DNA of 16,114 bases from Rhizobium sp. Q54 (GTDB lineage: Bacteria; Pseudomonadota; Alphaproteobacteria; Rhizobiales; Beijerinckiaceae): the NCBI GenBank assembly GCA_945903655.1, contig CAMDOY010000041.1, positions 1-16,114 of the forward strand, written 5' to 3'. The notes beneath the pieces are model-generated. The model made no database searches. It was not told where the DNA came from and saw nothing but the letters and a program-made list of their open reading frames with translations. Below are positions 6,657-13,769 of the stretch, one piece after another. The position numbers and the translations under genes were made by a program. Each line of letters opens with the position of its first letter. Position 1 is the first letter of the stretch.

Positions 6657-6675
6657 CTTGCCCCTTCGGGGCAAG
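6657..6675. repeat. Second GC-rich hairpin, 8-bp perfect stem
   Basis: CTTGCCCC (6657-6664) and GGGGCAAG (6668-6675) pair perfectly around TTC. It lies about 17 bases after the stop codon of the minus-strand ABC-type binding protein gene and 15 bases from the neighbouring hairpin. On the minus strand the stem is followed by TTCG, so it is at best a weak terminator. Confidence 0.5.
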
Positions 6676-6691
6676 TCCCTCAGACATCCAG

Positions 6692-7681
6692 CTATTTGCC
6701 GAGCGCCTTGTTGTAGTAGCTCAGATCGTAATATTTCTCAGGCGGGCCCATCTTCTTCTTCGCGTCAGAGAATTCCTCGCGCACGGCGAGCACGGTGCGC
6801 AGGCCCGCCACATCGAGCGCGCCCTTGGGCGCCAGCGCCGCCTGGCCCTTGGTGACGCCGATGACGGAGGGACGCGCCACCGCCTCCGATATCTTAACCT
6901 TGGCGGCCAGAATCTTCACGGCCTCGTCGGTGTTCTTCTCGTCATAGAGCCAGTCGATGGCGTTCACGAGCCCGCGCAGATAACCCACCATGGCGGCCTC
7001 GTTCTGCTTGGCCCAGGCGCGATTGGTGATCTGCACGCTGGCGAGATAGGGCCCCACGGAGGAGACGGCCTCGCCGAGGAACGAATAGCCCGCATTCTTC
7101 GCCTGGGTGGTGAAGGGCTCGCTGACGAGGGCGGCCGCCATCTTGCCCTCTTTCAGGGCTTCCAGACGCTCGCGCGTGCCGCCCACCGCGACGAATTCAT
7201 AATCGCTGGGCTGCAAGCCATTCTTCTGCAGCATCTTGCGCAGCACGAAGGCGTAGCCGGTGGAGAGGGAGTCGAGGGCGAATTGCTTGCCCTTCAATTC
7301 GCCGATGGTCTTGATGGAGGGCTGCGCCATCAGCGCCAGCTCGGTGGAGGACCCGCCCATGACCATGATGAGATCCACTGGTCCCTGAACCGCAGCCGTC
7401 CCCTGCCCTTCCTGATAGGCGATCATGTTATCGGAGGCGGTGCCCGCAATGTCGAACTTGCCATTGATGAGATTGCTCATCTGGAAGCCGGAACTCGGCG
7501 TCGCCGTCACATTGACGGTCAGGCCCTCCTTCGCGAAGAACCCTTTTTCCTGCGCCACATAGATCGGCATGGCGCTGGCGCCGGCGAAAACGATGACTTC
7601 GAGGGTGCGCGTCTGCGCCATGGCTGATGATCCCGTCGCGATGGAGGCCGCAAGCAGCGCGGCGGACATGAGGTGGCGCAT
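6692..7681 (-). CDS. ABC transporter substrate-binding protein, NMT1/SsuA/TauA type
   Basis: A 329-residue periplasmic binding protein. The signal peptide (about 1-22) ends Ala-Met-Ala-Gln. The fold's hallmarks follow: a beta strand TLEVIVFAGASAMPIYVAQEKGFFAKEGL at 26-54, where 'xxPxYVAxEKGFFxxEGL' is the signature of NMT1-like proteins; NGKFDIAGTASDN at 73-85; LKGKQFALDSLSTGY at 129-143; and LKEGKMAAALVSEPF at 176-190. Relatives bind sulfonates, taurine, nitrate, thiamine precursors or aromatic acids; the ligand here cannot be told. There is no ATPase or permease gene nearby, so it is an orphan. The start at 7681 is preceded by a purine-rich GGGAAGAGA; an upstream in-frame start at 7771 would begin before a likely promoter region (TTTATAA at 7728-7734) and has no signal peptide. 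Confidence 0.87.
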   Translation of the reverse strand: MRHLMSAALLAASIATGSSAMAQTRTLEVIVFAGASAMPIYVAQEKGFFAKEGLTVNVTATPSSGFQMSNLINGKFDIAGTASDNMIAYQEGQGTAAVQGPVDLIMVMGGSSTELALMAQPSIKTIGELKGKQFALDSLSTGYAFVLRKMLQKNGLQPSDYEFVAVGGTRERLEALKEGKMAAALVSEPFTTQAKNAGYSFLGEAVSSVGPYLASVQITNRAWAKQNEAAMVGYLRGLVNAIDWLYDEKNTDEAVKILAAKVKISEAVARPSVIGVTKGQAALAPKGALDVAGLRTVLAVREEFSDAKKKMGPPEKYYDLSYYNKALGK

Positions 7682-7790
7682 GGTGGTCTCTTCCCTTTGG
7701 TTCGATAAGCCGAATGAATTGGGGCCCTTATAAACGCAAAGCGGCGACTTCCGCCACCTTTCGCCCATCACGACGAAAATGTGATCGGCC

Positions 7791-8759
7791 CTATTCCGCC
7801 CTTATCCCCTGATCCCTGATCAGCTTGCCCCAGGTCTCGCTCTCTTTGCCCAGAAAGGCGGCGAGTTCGGCGGGGGTGGAGCCGACGGATTCGGCGGCCA
7901 GCGCGTCGAGGCGCGATTTCACGCCGGGGTCAGTGAGCGCGATCTTGGTGTCCGCCGCCATGCGCGCCACCATCTCGGGCGGGGTCTTCTTCGGCGCGAA
8001 GAAGGCGAACCAGGAGGAGACGTCATAGCCCGGCACGGCGTCGGCCACCGGCGGCAATTCGGGCGCGAAGGGGGAGCGTTTGGCGGTGGTGATGGCCAGG
8101 CCGTTCAGCGTGCCGCCGCGCACCTGCGCAAGCGATGAGGTGATATTGTCAAACATCACATCCACGCGCCCGCCCATGATGTCCTGAATCGCGGGCGCGC
8201 TGCCGCGATAGGGCACATGGGTCATCTCCACGCCGGTCAGCTTCTTGAACAATTCGCCGGACAGATGAATGGAGGTGTCAACCCCAGAGGAGGCGTAAGT
8301 CAGCTTGCCCGGATTGGCTTTTCCATAAGCGATCAGCTCCGCCACGTTTTTCACCGGCAGATGCTTGCCCGCGATGAGCATGTTGGGAACCATGGCCACC
8401 AGCGACACCGGGGCGAAATCGGCAACGGGGTCATAGCCCAGCTTGGGATAGAGATAGGGATTGGTGGCGAGGCCCACGGAGACCAGCAGGAAGGTCTCCC
8501 CATTGGGCTCGGCCCGCGCCGCCGCCTCCGTGCCGATATTGCCGCCCGCGCCGCCCTTGTTGTCGACCACGATGCTGCAATTCCACATTTGCCCGAGCTT
8601 GTCGGCCATGATGCGGGCGATGATGTCCGTGGCGCCGCCCGCAGCGAAGGGCACGACGATCTTGATGTTGCGGCCCTGCGGCCAGGCGCCTTGCGCCCGC
8701 GCCAGGGCGGGCAAGGCGAGACTTGCGGCCAGACCTGCGGAGAAGCTGCGACGATCCAT
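7791..8759 (-). CDS. Bug/TctC-family substrate-binding protein with Tat-like signal, orphan
   Basis: A 322-residue receptor of the Bug family. It begins MDRRSFSAGLAASLALPALA, where the twin arginine followed by Ser-Phe suggests export by the Tat route, unlike the other two Bug proteins in the window, which have ordinary Sec signals. The ligand signature is canonical: IKIVVPFAAGGATDIIAR at 32-49, with the ligand-contacting Asp45, then DNKGGAGGNIG. Later parts include AYGKANPGKLTYASSG and HVPYRGSAPAIQDIMGG. GGGGGA lies seven bases upstream of the ATG at 8759; a TTG 15 bases further upstream lies within that site and is unlikely. The gene is 110 bases upstream of the ABC-type binding protein gene and 62 bases downstream of the Gre-like gene. 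No membrane subunits are adjacent. Confidence 0.9.
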   Translation of the reverse strand: MDRRSFSAGLAASLALPALARAQGAWPQGRNIKIVVPFAAGGATDIIARIMADKLGQMWNCSIVVDNKGGAGGNIGTEAAARAEPNGETFLLVSVGLATNPYLYPKLGYDPVADFAPVSLVAMVPNMLIAGKHLPVKNVAELIAYGKANPGKLTYASSGVDTSIHLSGELFKKLTGVEMTHVPYRGSAPAIQDIMGGRVDVMFDNITSSLAQVRGGTLNGLAITTAKRSPFAPELPPVADAVPGYDVSSWFAFFAPKKTPPEMVARMAADTKIALTDPGVKSRLDALAAESVGSTPAELAAFLGKESETWGKLIRDQGIRAE

Positions 8760-8821
8760 GGTGATGTCCCCCAAGCGATGGGGCGCATGCTAACTGCGGG
8801 GGGCCGCGCCGTCCATGGCGC

Positions 8822-9307
8822 TCACAAGATCTCCACCACCTCCACATCGCCGCTGTTCACCTCCACCACATCGCCCACCACCTTGTTCACGAGGGCGCGG
8901 GCCAGAGGCGAGACATGGGAAATCGTTTCATGGGAGGGATCGGCCTCGTCCTCGCCCACGATGCGCCAGCGCTGGCGTCGTCCATCCTCCCGCTCGATGA
9001 GCACCGTGCTGCCGAAGTGGACCTTGCCGCTGTCCTTGAGCGGGGGCACCAGTTCGGCGGAGGAGCGGCGGGCCATCCAGTAGCGCAGGTCACGCCCGAT
9101 GCGCAGCAGGTTGAGCCGGTCCTCTTCATCACCGGTTTCGCCAATGGCCTGCTGGGCGGCGGAAAGCTCCCGCTCCAGCCGCGCCACTTCGCGCTCGATC
9201 TGGGCGAGCCCCTCGGGCGTCACCAGATTGCGATGGGGACTGATGGGGCGTTCGGGGATGTCCTCAAGGGTTTCGCCCTCGGGATCCCTCAGAAAAGCGA
9301 TGCTCAT
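8822..9307 (-). CDS. GreA/GreB-family transcription elongation factor
   Basis: A 161-residue Gre-family protein. Residues 1-26 form a charged extension not found in classical GreA. Residues 27-87 form the coiled-coil, opening with the conserved TPEGLAQIEREVARLEREL at 30-48; its turn is the acidic cluster GETGDEED at 56-63, in the place where GreA/GreB present acidic residues to the RNA polymerase active site. The C-terminal FKBP-like domain (about 95-161) has the conserved VHFGSTVLIE, RWRIVGEDEAD and ISHVSPLARALVNKVVGDVV. Classical Gre factors stimulate cleavage of backtracked RNA; members of this long-start group may instead regulate initiation or elongation. The ATG at 9307 has AAAGAGA upstream. 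It follows the small gene at 9332-9532 by 24 bases. Confidence 0.88.
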   Translation of the reverse strand: MSIAFLRDPEGETLEDIPERPISPHRNLVTPEGLAQIEREVARLERELSAAQQAIGETGDEEDRLNLLRIGRDLRYWMARRSSAELVPPLKDSGKVHFGSTVLIEREDGRRQRWRIVGEDEADPSHETISHVSPLARALVNKVVGDVVEVNSGDVEVVEIL

Positions 9308-9331
9308 GGCGGTCTCTTTGAAAATGGGGGC

Positions 9332-9532
9332 TCAGAGCGGGCGCAGGGTGCGGCGGGAGGGCTCCAGCAACCGCGCCGAGCGCATGCGGGCCGAGCGCTC
9401 GAGGCGGCTCGGCTCGCGCGGACGCTCCTCACCGGGCCAGCGCCGCTCGACGCTGGCGTCGGGCTGCGGGCGCAGGGCCGCCTCGCCCCATTTCCATTCT
9501 CGGGTGTCGCGCTTCTTCGGGCTTGTGGTCAT
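9332..9532 (-). CDS. Small basic protein of unknown function, 66 residues
   Basis: I do not recognise this protein. Reasons to accept it as a gene: an ATG at 9532 with AGGAGG eight bases upstream, the best ribosome-binding site in this part of the window; an open frame of 66 codons filling the gap between acuI and the Gre-like gene; and only 24 bases to the next start, so a likely two-gene unit. The sequence begins MTTSPKKRDTREWKWGEAAL, with tryptophans at 13, 15 and 33, and is rich in Arg, Glu and Pro, with an Arg-rich C-terminal third (RLERSARMRSARLLEPSRR). It has no membrane segment or signal peptide and looks largely disordered. A nucleic-acid- or polymerase-binding role would suit the neighbour but is a guess. 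Confidence 0.6.
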   Translation of the reverse strand: MTTSPKKRDTREWKWGEAALRPQPDASVERRWPGEERPREPSRLERSARMRSARLLEPSRRTLRPL

Positions 9533-9587
9533 GGCTCGGCCTCCTGCGTCAGAAGAACGCCGGAAGGTGAGCCGTAGTTCCCTGCCC

Positions 9588-10574
9588 TCAGCCGATCTCC
9601 ACCACAACCCGGCCCCGAATCGCGCCCTCCAGAATGGAGCGGGCGCTGTCGAGCGCAGCCTCAAAGGGCACGGTCGTGGTGAGGCTCGCGAGCTTGTCCG
9701 CATCCAGATCGCTGGCGAGCCGCGCCCAGGCGGCCAGGCGGCGGGGTTTGGGGCACATGACGCTGTCGATCCCCAGCAAGGACACGCCGCGCAAAATGAA
9801 GGGCGCGACGCTGGCGGGCAGGTCCATGCCCTGGGCCAGACCGCAGGCAGCCACCGCCCCGCCATAGCTGGTCTGGGCCAGCACATTGGCGAGGGTGTGC
9901 GATCCCACGGAATCAACGCCCGCCGCCCAGCGCTCCTTGCCCAGCGGGCGACCGGGGGCGGACAGCTCGCTGCGGTCGATGACGTCAGCCGCGCCCAGCG
10001 CCTTCAACCAGTCCGCCTCCTGCGGGCGTCCCGTTGACGCGATGACCCGCCAGCCCGCCTTGGCGAGCAAGGCGATCGCGATGGAGCCCACGCCGCCCGC
10101 CGCGCCAGTCACGATGGCAGGGCCCATGGCGGGGGTAAGCCCATGCAGCTCCAGCGCCAGCACGCTCAGCATGGCCGTATAGCCCGCCGTGCCGATGGCC
10201 ATGGCCTGCGCGCGGGTGAGGCCCTTGGGCAGCGGCACCAGCCAGTCGCCCTTGACCCGGGCCTTCTGCGCATAGCCGCCCAGATGGGTTTCGCCGAGGC
10301 CCCAGCCGTTCAGGATGACTTCGTCGCCGGGCTTCCAGGCGGAATTGGTGGAGGCTTCCACGACGCCTGCGAAATCAATGCCGGTGATCATGGGAAAGCG
10401 CCGCACGACCGGCGATTTGCCGGTGACGGCGAGGCCGTCCTTGTAATTGACCGTGGAATGGGTGACCCGCACGGTCACGTCGCCATCCATGAGATCTGCG
10501 TCGTCAAAATCCGCAAAGGCGGCTTGGTAGCCCGCCTCCGACTTGTCGATGCGAATGGCCTTGAAAGTTCCCAT
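9588..10574 (-). CDS. acuI: AcuI/YhdH-type NADPH-dependent quinone oxidoreductase (acryloyl-CoA reductase family)
   Basis: A 328-residue zinc-free member of the medium-chain reductase superfamily, the full family length. The N-terminal catalytic part has VNYKDGLAVTGKSPVVRRFPMITGIDFAG at 42-70, nearly diagnostic of the YhdH/YhfP/AcuI group. The nucleotide-binding fold has VTGAAGGVGSIAIALL at 155-170 and a following TGRPQEADWLKALGA. AcuI reduces acryloyl-CoA to propionyl-CoA with NADPH, protecting against this reactive intermediate in dimethylsulfoniopropionate and 3-hydroxypropionate metabolism. The symbol is by family resemblance only. The start at 10574 has GGGGA upstream. It follows the major facilitator gene by 51 bases on the same strand and could be cotranscribed. 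Confidence 0.85.
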   Translation of the reverse strand: MGTFKAIRIDKSEAGYQAAFADFDDADLMDGDVTVRVTHSTVNYKDGLAVTGKSPVVRRFPMITGIDFAGVVEASTNSAWKPGDEVILNGWGLGETHLGGYAQKARVKGDWLVPLPKGLTRAQAMAIGTAGYTAMLSVLALELHGLTPAMGPAIVTGAAGGVGSIAIALLAKAGWRVIASTGRPQEADWLKALGAADVIDRSELSAPGRPLGKERWAAGVDSVGSHTLANVLAQTSYGGAVAACGLAQGMDLPASVAPFILRGVSLLGIDSVMCPKPRRLAAWARLASDLDADKLASLTTTVPFEAALDSARSILEGAIRGRVVVEIG

Positions 10575-10625
10575 GACGATCCCCGCTTTGCTGCGCGGAT
10601 CATCTCACGGTGCAGGGGCCTCCCG

Positions 10626-11879
10626 TCAAGCCGGGGCGATCCCCTCCTTACGGATAACAGGCTTCTCGACGATGGGCAGATTCACCAGCGCGGAGAAGAC
10701 GCCAAAGAAGATCGAGAGCAGCCACATGGCGTGGTAGGAGCCCGTGGACTCCCGCAGCCAGCCCGCCAGCATCAGCGCGATGAAGCCGCCGACCTGATGG
10801 GAGAAGAAGGCGAAGCCATAGAGCATGGAGAAATAGCGCGTGCCGAACATGACGCCGATCAGCGAGGAGGTCGGCGGCACCGTGGAGAGCCAGAGCAGGC
10901 CCGTCAGGGCGCCAAAGAGATAGGTGGTGAAGGGCGTGGCGGGCAGCGCGATGAACAGCACCGTCACCAGCGCGCGCGAGAGGTAGATGCCCGACAGCAC
11001 ATAGCGCTTGGGGAACCGCCCCGACAGATAGCCTGACGAGATCGACCCCACGATGTTGCACAGGCCCACCAGCGCGAAGGCCCAATAGCCCACTTCCGGC
11101 GCGATTCCGGCCTCCACGATATACTTCTGGAAATGCACGGTGACGAAGGCCAGCTGGAATCCGCAGGTGAAGAAGCCGATCACCAGCAGGTTGTAGGACC
11201 GATGGCTGAAGGCCTCCTTCAGCGCCTCGCCGAAGGACTGCTGGCGCTGGCCGCTCGCCGTCAGGCCATTGTCCATGGGCGCGCTGGCGACCATGCGGGT
11301 CAGGGGGATGACGCAGAACATCATGATGCCGAAGGCGATGGTCGTGACCTGCCAGCCAAACCCGCCGACCATGCCGCCTGCGATGGGGGAGAACAGGAAT
11401 TGCCCGAAGGAGCCTGCCGCCGTGCCAAGGCCGAAGGCGATGGTGCGCATGTTCTCGGGCACCAGCTTCATCAGGGCGCCAATGACCATGTTGAAGGAGC
11501 AGCCCGACAGGCCAAGCCCCATGATGACGCCAGCCGTGATGGTGAAACTGGTGGGCGTTGACGAATAGGCCATCAGAATGAGGCCCGCCCCGTACAGCAG
11601 GCAGCCGCCGGTCAGGACCCGCGCGGAGCCATATTTGTCTGCGAGCGCGCCAGCGAAGGGCTGCCCTGCGCCCCACAGGAGATATTGCACCGCCATGGCG
11701 TAGGAGAAGACGTCGCTGCCCCAGCCCCATTCCTGCAGCACCGGCAGTTGAAACACGCCAACGGCCGAGCGCGGCCCGAAGGTCAGCACGCCGATCAGGC
11801 ACCCCACGAGAATGATGAGCTCGGGCGGCAACTTGCGGGCGAGCTGCACGGACTGTTTGGCGGAATCCTGAATCGACAT
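10626..11879 (-). CDS. Major facilitator superfamily transporter, monocarboxylate-type
   Basis: A 417-residue protein with about 12 hydrophobic segments in two halves split by a hydrophilic loop near 205-220. Superfamily motif A is visible as GALADKYGSARVLTGG at 77-92, after helix 2; GLGLSGCSFNMVIGALMKLVPENMRTIAFG follows in the region of helices 4-5. The overall look resembles monocarboxylate/oxalate-formate-type antiporters, so uptake or exchange of a small organic acid is a reasonable guess, not a firm one. The start at 11879 has AGGAG seven bases upstream. It lies 51 bases upstream of acuI and 74 bases downstream of the ETF-QO gene, with a hairpin in the latter gap. Confidence 0.85.
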   Translation of the reverse strand: MSIQDSAKQSVQLARKLPPELIILVGCLIGVLTFGPRSAVGVFQLPVLQEWGWGSDVFSYAMAVQYLLWGAGQPFAGALADKYGSARVLTGGCLLYGAGLILMAYSSTPTSFTITAGVIMGLGLSGCSFNMVIGALMKLVPENMRTIAFGLGTAAGSFGQFLFSPIAGGMVGGFGWQVTTIAFGIMMFCVIPLTRMVASAPMDNGLTASGQRQQSFGEALKEAFSHRSYNLLVIGFFTCGFQLAFVTVHFQKYIVEAGIAPEVGYWAFALVGLCNIVGSISSGYLSGRFPKRYVLSGIYLSRALVTVLFIALPATPFTTYLFGALTGLLWLSTVPPTSSLIGVMFGTRYFSMLYGFAFFSHQVGGFIALMLAGWLRESTGSYHAMWLLSIFFGVFSALVNLPIVEKPVIRKEGIAPA

Positions 11880-11929
11880 GGCGCATCTCCTCCCGGCGGC
11901 AGGGCCGGAATCTTAGAGATCATCATAAA

Positions 11930-11945
11930 CAGGCGTAAGCGCCTG
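11930..11945 (-). terminator. Hairpin downstream of the ETF-QO gene
   Basis: CAGGCG (11930-11935) and CGCCTG (11940-11945) form a perfect 6-bp stem with a 4-base loop, eight bases after the ETF-QO stop. On the minus strand it is followed by TTTATGATGAT, a short broken U-tract. This is a plausible modest intrinsic terminator separating ETF-QO from the transporter gene. Confidence 0.5.
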
Positions 11946-11953
11946 CGCCAGCC

Positions 11954-13633
11954 TCACATGTTCGGATAATTTGGCCCGCCGCCGCCCTCGGGCGTCGTCC
12001 AGGTGATGTTCTGGGCGGGGTCCTTGATGTCGCAGGTCTTGCAGTGGACGCAGTTCTGCGCGTTGATAACGAAGCGCGGATCTTTCTTCGCGGCTTCGTC
12101 GTCATAGACCACCTCATAGACCCCCGCCGGGCAATAGAGCCGCGCGGGCTCGCCATAGAGCGGTAGGTTGTCGCGCACGGGCGCCGCCGGATCTTTAAGG
12201 CGCAGATGCACCGGCTGGTTTTCCTCGTGATTGGTGTTGGAGATGAACACCGAGGACAGCTTGTCGAAGGAGAGCACGCCATCGGGCTTGGGATAGACGA
12301 TGGGCGTCACCTGCGAGAGGGGTTTCAGCGTCGCGTGATCGGGCTTGCCATGATGCAAGGTGCCGAAGAACGAGAAGCCGAAGAGCTGGTTGGTCCACAT
12401 GTCGAGCCCGCCGAGCATGACGCCCGCAAATGTGCCGAATTTCGACCAGAGCGGCTTCACATTGCGCACCCGGACGAGATCCTTGCCGATGGCGCCCGCG
12501 CGCCAGCTTTCCTCGACCTTGATCAGCTCATCATTGGCGCGGCCCTCGGCGATGGCCTTGGCCGCCTCTTCGGCGGCGAGCATGCCTGAGAGGACCGCAT
12601 TGTGGGAGCCCTTGATGCGCGGCACATTCACAAAGCCCGCCGCGCAGCCCAGCAGCACACCGCCGGGGAAGCTGAGCCTGGGCACGGACTGCCAGCCGCC
12701 TTCGGTGATGGCGCGCGCCCCATAGGAGAGCCGCTTGGCGCCCTCGAAGGTCGGGGCGATCATGGGGTGGGTCTTGAAGCGCTGGAACTCATCGAGGGGC
12801 GAGAGGGTGGGATTCTCGTAGTTGAGATGCACCACGAAGCCCACCACCGCCAGGCCATCCTCCAGATGATAGAGGAAGGACCCGCCCCCGGTGCGCTGGT
12901 CCAGCGGCCAGCCGAAGCTGTGCTGCACGAGGCCGGGCTGATGCTTGGCCGGATCAAGCTGCCAGAGCTCCTTCAGGCCGATGCCGTATTTCTGCGGGTC
13001 GCGCCCCTCGGCGAGCCCGAAGCGCTCGATCAGCGTCTTGGTGAGCGAGCCGCGCGCGCCCTCGCCGAAGAAGGTGTATTTGCCGCGCAACTCCATGCCG
13101 CGCGTGAAGGCGGGGGTGGGCTCGCCCTCCCGGTTCACGCCCATGTCGCCGGTGGCGACGCCGACCACTTCGCCAGCATCGCCATAGAGCACCTCGGCGG
13201 CGGCGAAGCCGGGGTAGATCTCGACGCCCAGGGCTTCCGCCCGGGTCGCCAGCCAGCGGCAGACATTGCCCAGGGAGCCCACGAAATTGCCGTGGTTATC
13301 CATGAGTTTGGGCATCATGATGTTGGGCAGGCGAAGCCCGCCCGCCGGGCCCAGCAGATAGAATCGGTCCTCCGTGACCTCCGTGGTCAGGGGGCGGTCG
13401 GGATCCTCCCGCCAGTCCGGCAGCAGGCTGTCGAGGCCAATGGGATCGATGACCGCGCCCGAAAGAATATGGGCGCCCACTTCCGAGCCCTTCTCCACCA
13501 CGACCACGCTCAGATCGGGCGCCACCTGTTTCAGGCGGATGGCGGCGGCGAGGCCCGAGGGGCCAGCGCCCACGATGACCACATCGAAATCCATGCTCTC
13601 GCGGGGGGGCAGATCCTCAGGGGCGCCAGCCAT
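11954..13633 (-). CDS. Electron transfer flavoprotein-ubiquinone oxidoreductase
   Basis: A 559-residue ETF-QO, the membrane-associated enzyme that passes electrons from ETF (reduced by acyl-CoA and other dehydrogenases) to ubiquinone. The FAD-binding motif VVIVGAGPSGLAAAIRLKQ is at 18-36, followed by EKGSEVGAHILSGAVIDP at 47-64, a family signature. The C-terminal ferredoxin-like domain keeps all four [4Fe-4S] cysteines: Cys501 in YCPAGVYE, and Cys528, Cys531, Cys534 in NCVHCKTCDIKDP. The GWQSVPRLSFPGG and GFVNVPRIKGSHNAVLSG blocks at 313-351 are also typical. The start at 13633 has GGAG nine bases upstream and gives the usual short leader before the FAD motif; an upstream in-frame start at 13720 would add 29 unlikely residues, and ATG at 13594 would trim the leader. 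Confidence 0.96.
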   Translation of the reverse strand: MAGAPEDLPPRESMDFDVVIVGAGPSGLAAAIRLKQVAPDLSVVVVEKGSEVGAHILSGAVIDPIGLDSLLPDWREDPDRPLTTEVTEDRFYLLGPAGGLRLPNIMMPKLMDNHGNFVGSLGNVCRWLATRAEALGVEIYPGFAAAEVLYGDAGEVVGVATGDMGVNREGEPTPAFTRGMELRGKYTFFGEGARGSLTKTLIERFGLAEGRDPQKYGIGLKELWQLDPAKHQPGLVQHSFGWPLDQRTGGGSFLYHLEDGLAVVGFVVHLNYENPTLSPLDEFQRFKTHPMIAPTFEGAKRLSYGARAITEGGWQSVPRLSFPGGVLLGCAAGFVNVPRIKGSHNAVLSGMLAAEEAAKAIAEGRANDELIKVEESWRAGAIGKDLVRVRNVKPLWSKFGTFAGVMLGGLDMWTNQLFGFSFFGTLHHGKPDHATLKPLSQVTPIVYPKPDGVLSFDKLSSVFISNTNHEENQPVHLRLKDPAAPVRDNLPLYGEPARLYCPAGVYEVVYDDEAAKKDPRFVINAQNCVHCKTCDIKDPAQNITWTTPEGGGGPNYPNM

Positions 13634-13769
13634 TGCAGAATGCTCCAGTGACGTCGGGCTCGGGGCCCGGCGGGAAAAAGTCAGATTTCCCTCCTTAGCG
13701 TGACCTGCGCCCGCCACCAAGGGGGCTGGCGCCCTCGCGCTTTTCCGCCGCAGGCGCTACATTGGGCCC

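Noticed and set aside
5994..6716. 240-codon open frame on the plus strand
   Set aside because: It mirrors the Bug receptor gene on the other strand, spans the intergenic hairpins, and shows no protein-like pattern.
7728..7734. Promoter for the ABC-type binding protein gene from the TTTATAA sequence
   Set aside because: A -10-like element is visible on the minus strand about 50 bases before the start, but no -35 at a proper distance could be found, so it is not listed as a feature.
8217..9083. 288-codon open frame on the plus strand
   Set aside because: It crosses antisense over a Bug receptor and the Gre-like gene, two separate genes with clear starts and stops; it is a codon-bias artefact.
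12602..13651. 349-codon open frame on the plus strand
   Set aside because: It lies fully antisense to the unmistakable ETF-QO gene; long antisense frames are expected from G+C-rich codon bias, and the translation is low-complexity with no recognisable domain.
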